Assembly (NCBI RefSeq): GCF_910591885.1
Contig: NW_025963561.1
Coordinates: forward strand, 2,170,001 to 2,234,000
Reading direction: 5' to 3'
Source of the DNA: Bombus terrestris
Taxonomy: Eukaryota; Arthropoda; Insecta; Hymenoptera; Apidae
DNA: 64,000 nt
The position numbers and the translations under genes are program-made. Each line of letters starts with the position of its first letter. Positions within the stretch are counted from its first letter, which is position 1. Below the pieces are notes generated by a model, which saw nothing but the letters and a program-made list of their open reading frames with translations, did no database searches and was not told where the DNA came from. Below are positions 58,741-64,000 of the stretch, in pieces.

Positions 58741-60600
58741 CGACATAACGTAATAGTATATAACGTTATACGTTATAACGTAATAGTATATAACGTTATA
58801 CGTCACATAGTGATGCAATATATCGTTATACGTCATATAGTGATGCAATATAGTGTTATACCTCATATTGTGATGCGATATAATTTTATACGTTATAACG
58901 TAATAGTATGTAACGTTATACGTAATAACGTAATAGTATATAACGTTATACGTCATATTGTGGTGCAATATAACGTTATAGGCCTTATAGTGATGAAATA
59001 TAACGTTATACATTATAACGTAATAGTATATAACGTTATACGTCATAACGTAATAGTACATAACGTTATACGTCATAACTTAATAGTATATAACGTTATA
59101 CGTCATAAAGTGGTGCAATATCACGTTATAGGCCTTATAGTCATGGAATACAACGTTATACATTATAACGTAATAGTATATAACGTCATACGTCATATAG
59201 TAGTGCAATATAACGTTATAGGTCCTATAGTGATGGAATATAACGTTATACATTATAACGTAATAGTATATAATGTTATACGTCATAACGTAATAGTATA
59301 TAACGTTATACGTCATATTGTGGTGCAATATAACGTTATAGGCCTTATAGTGATGGAATATAACGTTATACATTATAACGTAATAGTATATAACGTTATA
59401 CGTCATAACGGAATAGTACATAACGTTATACGTCATATAGTGATGCAATATATCGTTATACGTCATATAGTGATACGATATAACGTTATACCATATAACC
59501 TAATAGTATATAACGTTATACGGCATAACGTAATAGAATATAACGTTATATTTTATAACGTTATAGTATATAACGTTATACGTCATATAGTGATGCAATA
59601 TATCGTTATACGTCATATAGTGGTGCAATATAACGTTATAGGTCTTATAGTGATGGAATATAACGTTATAGTATATAACGTAATAGTACATAACGTTATA
59701 CGTCATAACGTAATAGTATATAACGTTATACGTCATATAGTGGTGCAATATCACGTTATAGGCCTTGTAGTGATGGAATATAACGTTATACATTATAACA
59801 TAATATTATATAACGTTATACGTCACAACATAATAGTATATAACGTTATACGTCATAACGTAATAGTATATAACGTTATACGTCATATAGTGGTGCAATA
59901 TAACGTTATAGGTCTTATAGTGATGGAATATAACGTTATACATTATAACGTAATAGTATATAACGTTATACGTCATAACGTAATAGTACATAACGTTATA
60001 CGTCATAACTTAATAGTATATAACGTTATACGTCATATAGTGGTGCAATATAACGTTATAGGTCTTATAGTGATGGCATATAACGTTATACGTTATAACG
60101 TAATAGTATATAACGTTTTACGTCATAACGTAATAGTATATAACGTTATAGGTCATATAGTGGTGCAATAAAACGCTATAGGTCTCATAGTGATGGAATA
60201 TAACGTTATACATTATAACGTAATAGTATATAACGTTATACCTCATATAGTGGTGCAATATAACGTTATAGGTCGTATAGTGATGGAATATAACGTTATA
60301 CATTATAACGTAATAGTATATAATGTTATACGTCATAACGTAATAGTATATAACGTTATACGTCATATTGTGGTGCAATATATCGCTATACGTCATATAG
60401 TGATGCGATATAACGTTATAGGTCCTATAGTGGTGGAATATAACGTTATACATTATAACGTAATAGTATATAACAATATACGTCATAACGTAATAGTACA
60501 TAACGTTATACGTCATAACGTAATAGTATATAACGTTATACGTAATAACGTAATAGTATATAACGTTATACGTAATAACGTAATAGTATATAACGTTATA

Positions 60601-62069
60601 CGTCATATAGTGGTTGCAATATAACGTTATAGGTCCTATAGTGTTGGAATATAACGTTATACATTATAACGTAATAGTATATAACGTTATGCATCATATA
60701 TTAATGCAACATAACGCTAAACGTTATAACGTAATAGAATAAAACATCGTACGTCATATAGTGATGCGATATAACGTTATACGTAATAACGTAATAGTAT
60801 ATAACGTTTTACGTCATAACGTAATAGTATATAACGTTGTACGTCATATAGTGGTGCAATATAACGTTATAGGTCCTATAGTGATGGAATATAACGTTAT
60901 ACATTATAACGTAATAGTATATAACGTTATACGTTATAACGTAATAGTATATAACGTTATACGTCATATAGTGATGCAATATATCGTTATACGTCATATA
61001 GTGATGCGATATAACGTTATAGGTCCTATAGTGATGGAATATAACGTTATAGTATATAACGTAATAGTACATAACGTTATACGTCATAACGTAATAGTAT
61101 ATAACGTTATACGTCATAACGTAATAGTATATAACGTTATACGTCATATAGTGGTGCAATATAAAGTTATAGGTCTTATAGTGACGGCATATAACGTTAT
61201 ACATTATAACGTAATAGTATATAACGTTTTACGTCATAACGTAATAGTATATGACGTTATACGTCATAACTTATTAGTATATAACGTTATACGTCATATA
61301 GTGGTGCAATATAACGTTATAGGTCTTATAGTGATGGAATATAACGTTATACATTATAACGTAATAGTATATAAAGTTATACGTCATAACGTAATATTAT
61401 ATAACGTTATAGGTCATATAGTGGTGCAAGAAAACGCTATAGGTCTCATAGTGATGGAATATAACGTTATACATTATAACGTAATAGTATATAACGTTAT
61501 ACGTCATATAGTGTTGCAATATAACGTTATAGGTCCTATAGTGATGGAATATAACGTTATACATTATAACGTTATAGTATATAATGTTATACGTCATAAC
61601 GTAATAGTATATAACGTTATACGTCATATTGTGGTGCAATATAACGTTATAGGCCTTATAGTGATGGAATATAACGTTATACATTATAACGTAATAGTAT
61701 ATAACGTTATACGTCATAACGTAATAGTATATAACGTTATACCTAATAACGTAATAGTATATAACGTTATACGTCATATAGTGGTGCAATATAACGTTAT
61801 AGGTATTATAGTGATGGCATATAACGTTATACGTTATAACGTAATAGTATATAACGTTTTACGTCATAACGTAATAGTATATAACGTTATACGTAATAAC
61901 GTAATAGTATATAACGTTATACGTCATATAGTGGTTGCAATATAACGTTATAGGTCCTACAGAGATGGAATATAACTTTATACATTATAACGTAATAGTA
62001 TATGTTATGCATCATATAGTAATGCAACATAACGCTAAACGTTATAACGTAATAGTATAAAACATCGTA
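60601..62069 (+). repeat. Standard higher-order copy with a 27-bp monomer
   Basis: Begins with a 31-mer and the boundary element at 60692 and ends with the 31-mer at 61922 and the boundary element at 62010. The monomer at 61983-62009 is 27 bp: TAGTATATGTTATG replaces TAGTATATAACGTTATG, removing the AAC of the core. This is the only 3-bp loss seen, and it shortens the usual 91-bp spacing to 88 bp. Confidence 0.88.
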
Positions 62070-64000
62070 CATCATATAGTGATGCGATATAACGTTATAC
62101 GTAATAACGTAATAGTATATAACGTTTTACGTCATAACGTAATAGTATATAACGTTGTACGTCATATAGTGGTGCAATATAACGTTATAGGTCCTATAGT
62201 GATGGAATATAACGTTATACATTATAACGTAATAGTATATGACGTTATACGTTATAACGTAATAGTATATAACGTTGTACGTCATATAGTGGTGCAATAT
62301 AACGTTATAGGTCCTATAGTGATGGAATATAACGTTATACATTATAACGTAATAGTATATAACGTTATACCTTATAACGTAATAGTATATAACGTTATAC
62401 GTCATATAGTGATGCAATATATCGTTATACGTCATATAGTGATGCGATATAACGTTATACCATATAACCTAATAGTATATAACGTTATACGACATAACGT
62501 AATAGAATATAACGTTATAGGTTATAACGTAATAGTATATAACGTTATACGTCATATAGTGATGCAATATATCGTTATACGTCATATAGTGATGCGATAT
62601 AACGTTATAGGTCCTATAGTGATGGAATATAACGTTATAGTATATAACGTAATAGTACATAACGTTATACGTCATAACGTAATAGTATATAACGTTATAC
62701 GTCATATAGTGGTGCAATATCACGTTATAGGCCTTATAGTGATGGAATATAACGTTATACATTATAACGTAATAGTATATAACGTTATACGTCATAACAT
62801 AATAGTATATAACGTTATACGTCATAACGTAATAGTATATAACGTTATACGTCATATAGTGGTGCAATATAAAGTTATAGGTCTTATAGTGACGGCATAT
62901 AACGTTATACATTATAACGTAATAGTATATAACGTTTTACGTCATAACGTAATAGTATATGACGTTATACGTCATAACTTAATAGTATATAACGTTATAC
63001 GTCATATAGTGGTGCAATATAACGTTATAGGTCTTATAGTGATGGAATATAACGTTATAGTATTTAACGTAATAGTACATAACGTTATACGTCATAACGT
63101 AATAGTATATAACGTTATACGTCATATAGTGGTGCAATACCACGTTATAGGCCTTATAGTGATGGAATATAACGTTATACATTATAACGTAATAGTATAT
63201 AACGTTATACGTCATAACATAATAGTATATAACGTTATACGTCATAACGTAATAGTATATAACGTTATACGTCATATTGTGGTGCAATATAACGTTATAG
63301 GCCTTATAGTGATGGAATATAACGTTATACATTATAACGTAATAGTATATAACGTTATACGTCATATAGTGGTGCAATATAACGTTATAGGTCTCATAGT
63401 GATGGAATATATCGTTATACATTATAACGTAATAGTATATAACGTTATACGTCATATAGTGGTTGCAATATAACGTTATAGGTCCTATAGTGATGGAATA
63501 TAACGTTATACATTATAACGTAATAGTATATAACGTTTTACGTAATAACGTAATAGTATATAACGTTATACGTAATAACGTAATAGTATATAACGTTATA
63601 CGTCATATAGTGGTTGCAATATAACGTTATATGTCCTATAGTGATGGAATATAACGTTATACATTATAACGTAATAGTATATAACGTTATGCATCATATA
63701 GTAATGCAACATAACGCTAAACGTTATAACGTAATAGTATAAAACATCGTACGTCATATAGTGATGCGATATAACGTTATACGTAATATCGTAATAGTAT
63801 ATAACGTTTTACGTCATAACGTAATAGTATATAACGTTATACGTCATATAGTGATGCAATATATCGTTATACGTCATATAGTGATGCGATATAACGTTAT
63901 ACCATATAACCTAATAGTATATAACGTTATACGACATAACGTAATAGAATATAACGTTATAGGTTATAACGTAATAGTATATAACGTTATACGTCATATA
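62070..64000 (+). repeat. Higher-order copy running off the right edge
   Basis: Its order matches the copies after 1412 and 10926, extended by CCATATAACC, CGACAT and GGTTAT monomers at 62460-62530. It contains a 151-bp pair of 31-mers (63450, 63601), and a new copy starts after the boundary element at 63692. The array is still regular at base 64000. Confidence 0.87.

Larger units (their letters stand above)
51216..58950 (+). repeat. Mosaic zone of divergent monomers
   Basis: The array continues without a break, but many monomers carry private changes: GTGAGGAGATTAAACG (near 51492 and 58511), CATTCTGACG (51543) and CGTTCTGACG (58561), GATATAATTTTATACG (near 51740 and 58878), CATACAGTGATGCAATATAT (51816), and GTCCTACAGTGATGG (near 52025, 54543, 57962). 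Boundary elements are close (300, 600, 990 bp) and often of the CGGTAAA subtype. Three of the four 29-bp monomers are here. The same odd variants occur at 7.6-8.9 kb, suggesting shared older ancestry. Confidence 0.85.
55965..60029 (+). repeat. 3,209-bp-offset repeat
   Basis: About 55965-56820 matches 59174-60029. Shared rare variants include AACGTCATACGTCATA (55973/59182), GTAGTGCAATATAACG, GTGATACGATATAACG (about 56262/59471), CGGCATAACG (about 56312/59521) and CGTCACAACATAATAG (about 56612/59821). It interleaves with the 3,419-bp repeat, so the two duplications overlap in space and must have happened at different times. Confidence 0.85.
3604..61441 (+). repeat. GCAATAAAACGCTATA marker monomer (22 copies)
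   Basis: A type 2 monomer, usually starting GGTCATATAGTGGTGCAA, whose right part is TAAAACGCTATA instead of TATAACGTTATA. It is followed by a GGTCTCATAG or GGTGCCATAG type 2 monomer. First bases: 3604, 5645, 13118, 15159, 20592, 23714, 26416, 27676, 30736, 31996, 32866, 36590, 40766, 40886, 44732, 46172, 47252, 49022, 51093, 54902, 60151, 61412. CAATAA puts a stop in the otherwise open plus frame; the 61412 copy has CAAGAAAAC, so the frame stays open there. The 40766 copy starts CGTCAT. Confidence 0.9.
1261..63631 (+). repeat. 31-bp monomer family with an extra T (30 copies)
   Basis: This is a type 2 monomer reading GTGGTTGCAATATAACG where the usual one reads GTGGTGCAATATAACG. The single extra T moves the 30-bp register by one base downstream and ends the plus-strand open frame a few codons later. 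First bases: 1261, 2642, 2793, 4624, 10775, 12156, 12307, 14138, 17049, 17200, 18041, 22602, 22753, 25304, 25455, 28185, 33346, 34249, 37010, 38001, 38904, 39625, 41728, 42631, 49472, 53402, 60601, 61922, 63450, 63601. Copies at 22602 and 25304 read GTGGTTTCAA; 49472 reads GTAGTTGCAA; 2793, 12307, 17200, 22753 and 25455 begin CGTCATTTAG. The insertion is always at the same place in the monomer, so all copies probably descend from one event. Confidence 0.93.
1352..63751 (+). repeat. 60-bp boundary element family (44 copies plus 2 divergent)
   Basis: Two adjacent monomers unlike the rest: the first reads CATCATATAGTAATGCAACA then TAACGCTAAA, the second ends GTATAAAACATCGTA. The next monomer is normally CGTCATATAGTGATGCGA, occasionally a CGTAATATAG variant. 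First bases: 1352, 2884, 4715, 6035, 6365, 7595, 8315, 10866, 12398, 14229, 15549, 15879, 17291, 18132, 18702, 19032, 20982, 21312, 22844, 25546, 28276, 31126, 33076, 33437, 34340, 37101, 38092, 38995, 39716, 41819, 42722, 45092, 45302, 49563, 52203, 52503, 53493, 54093, 54393, 57512, 57812, 60692, 62010, 63692. Divergent relatives lie at 58351 and 58621. TAA inside GTATAAAAC closes the plus-strand open frame at nearly every copy. Twenty-four copies follow a 31-bp monomer by 91 bp (88 bp at 62010); the other 20 do not, so there are two classes. Copies at 7595, 8315, 52203, 52503, 54393 and 57812 carry CAATATAACGGTAAA or a close form instead of CAACATAACGCTAAA. Confidence 0.93.
1..64000 (+). 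repeat. 30-bp satellite array filling the window
   Basis: Every stretch I read parses into head-to-tail monomers of 30 bp in one orientation. The right 12 bp, TATAACGTTATA, is nearly constant; the left 18 bp varies between two families. No unique sequence, inserted element or inverted block interrupts the array, and it runs off both ends of the window. Tracking monomer phase gives 2,132 complete monomers between bases 1 and 63991, with 39 units that are not 30 bp: thirty 31-mers, four 32-mers, four 29-mers and one 27-mer. These add up to the phase shift observed at the end. Consensus monomers are 27-33% GC. No sequence-specific role can be read from it; satellite arrays of this kind are typical of eukaryotic heterochromatin and centromeres, which is inference here. 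Confidence 0.98.

Noticed and set aside
1..64000. CRISPR array, suggested by regular repeats of about 30 bp.
   Set aside because: Repeats are directly abutting with no unique spacers, there are no cas genes, and the copy number exceeds 2,000.
1..64000. TATA-box or promoter-like sites (TATATAAC, GTATAAAAC).
   Set aside because: They occur in essentially every monomer or every boundary element as part of the repeat and precede no gene; nothing marks one as functional.
1..64000. Telomeric or subtelomeric simple repeat.
   Set aside because: The monomer does not resemble any telomere repeat I know, and its higher-order structure and variant content do not fit telomerase-made DNA. A subtelomeric position cannot be excluded.
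1..64000. tRNA, rRNA or structured non-coding RNA genes.
   Set aside because: No conserved rRNA blocks, tRNA boxes or GC-paired stems are visible; short palindromes such as ATAACGTTAT recur in every monomer.

Overview
The whole 64,000-base window is one uninterrupted, single-orientation tandem (satellite) array built from a 30-bp monomer. I see no protein-coding gene, RNA gene, mobile element or CRISPR array in it, and neither array edge is inside the window. Monomers have an almost invariant 12-bp right part, TATAACGTTATA (a perfect palindrome), and an 18-bp left part in two families: type 1 (CGTCATAACGTAATAGTA) and type 2 (CGTCATATAGTGATGCAA and close relatives). Following the monomer register by eye from base 1 to base 63991 gives 2,132 monomers. 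Only 39 of them are not 30 bp long: thirty of 31 bp, four of 32 bp, four of 29 bp and one of 27 bp. The register predicted from this list agrees with the observed register at the checkpoints I tested (33076, 42722, 53493, 57512, 60692, 62010, 63692, 63992).

The monomers are organised into a higher-order repeat (HOR). Its best landmarks are a 60-bp two-monomer boundary element (44 good copies plus 2 divergent ones), a 31-bp monomer with one extra T (30 copies), a monomer carrying GCAATAAAACGCTATA (22 copies), and a rare odd monomer containing CGACCGAAAGAGAGGCAATA (5 copies).

Layout: 1-7541 is repeated almost base for base at 9515-17055 (offset 9,514), with a more divergent stretch between (7542-9514) that carries a 720-bp local repeat. 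17.1-22 kb holds further HOR copies, including a 2,280-bp repeat. 21985-27411 is a head-to-tail pair with a period of 2,702 bp and one difference noticed. 27.4-33.1 kb holds long HOR copies. 33.1-42.8 kb is a short-period zone with the odd monomer and frequent 31-mers. 42.8-51.2 kb has long HOR copies with a 2,071-bp repeat. 51.2-59 kb is a mosaic of older-looking, more divergent monomers with a 3,419-bp repeat. 59-64 kb returns to standard HOR.

The long open frames on both strands follow from the period: 30 is a multiple of 3 and the monomer has one stop-free frame per strand, giving decapeptide repeats. They are not genes. The DNA is AT-rich (consensus monomers are 27-33% GC) yet dense in CpG, mostly within ACGT. 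The organism cannot be named from this window. A nuclear satellite of a eukaryote (centromeric, pericentromeric, subtelomeric or accessory-chromosome heterochromatin) is the most natural reading, but that is inference from array size and structure alone.
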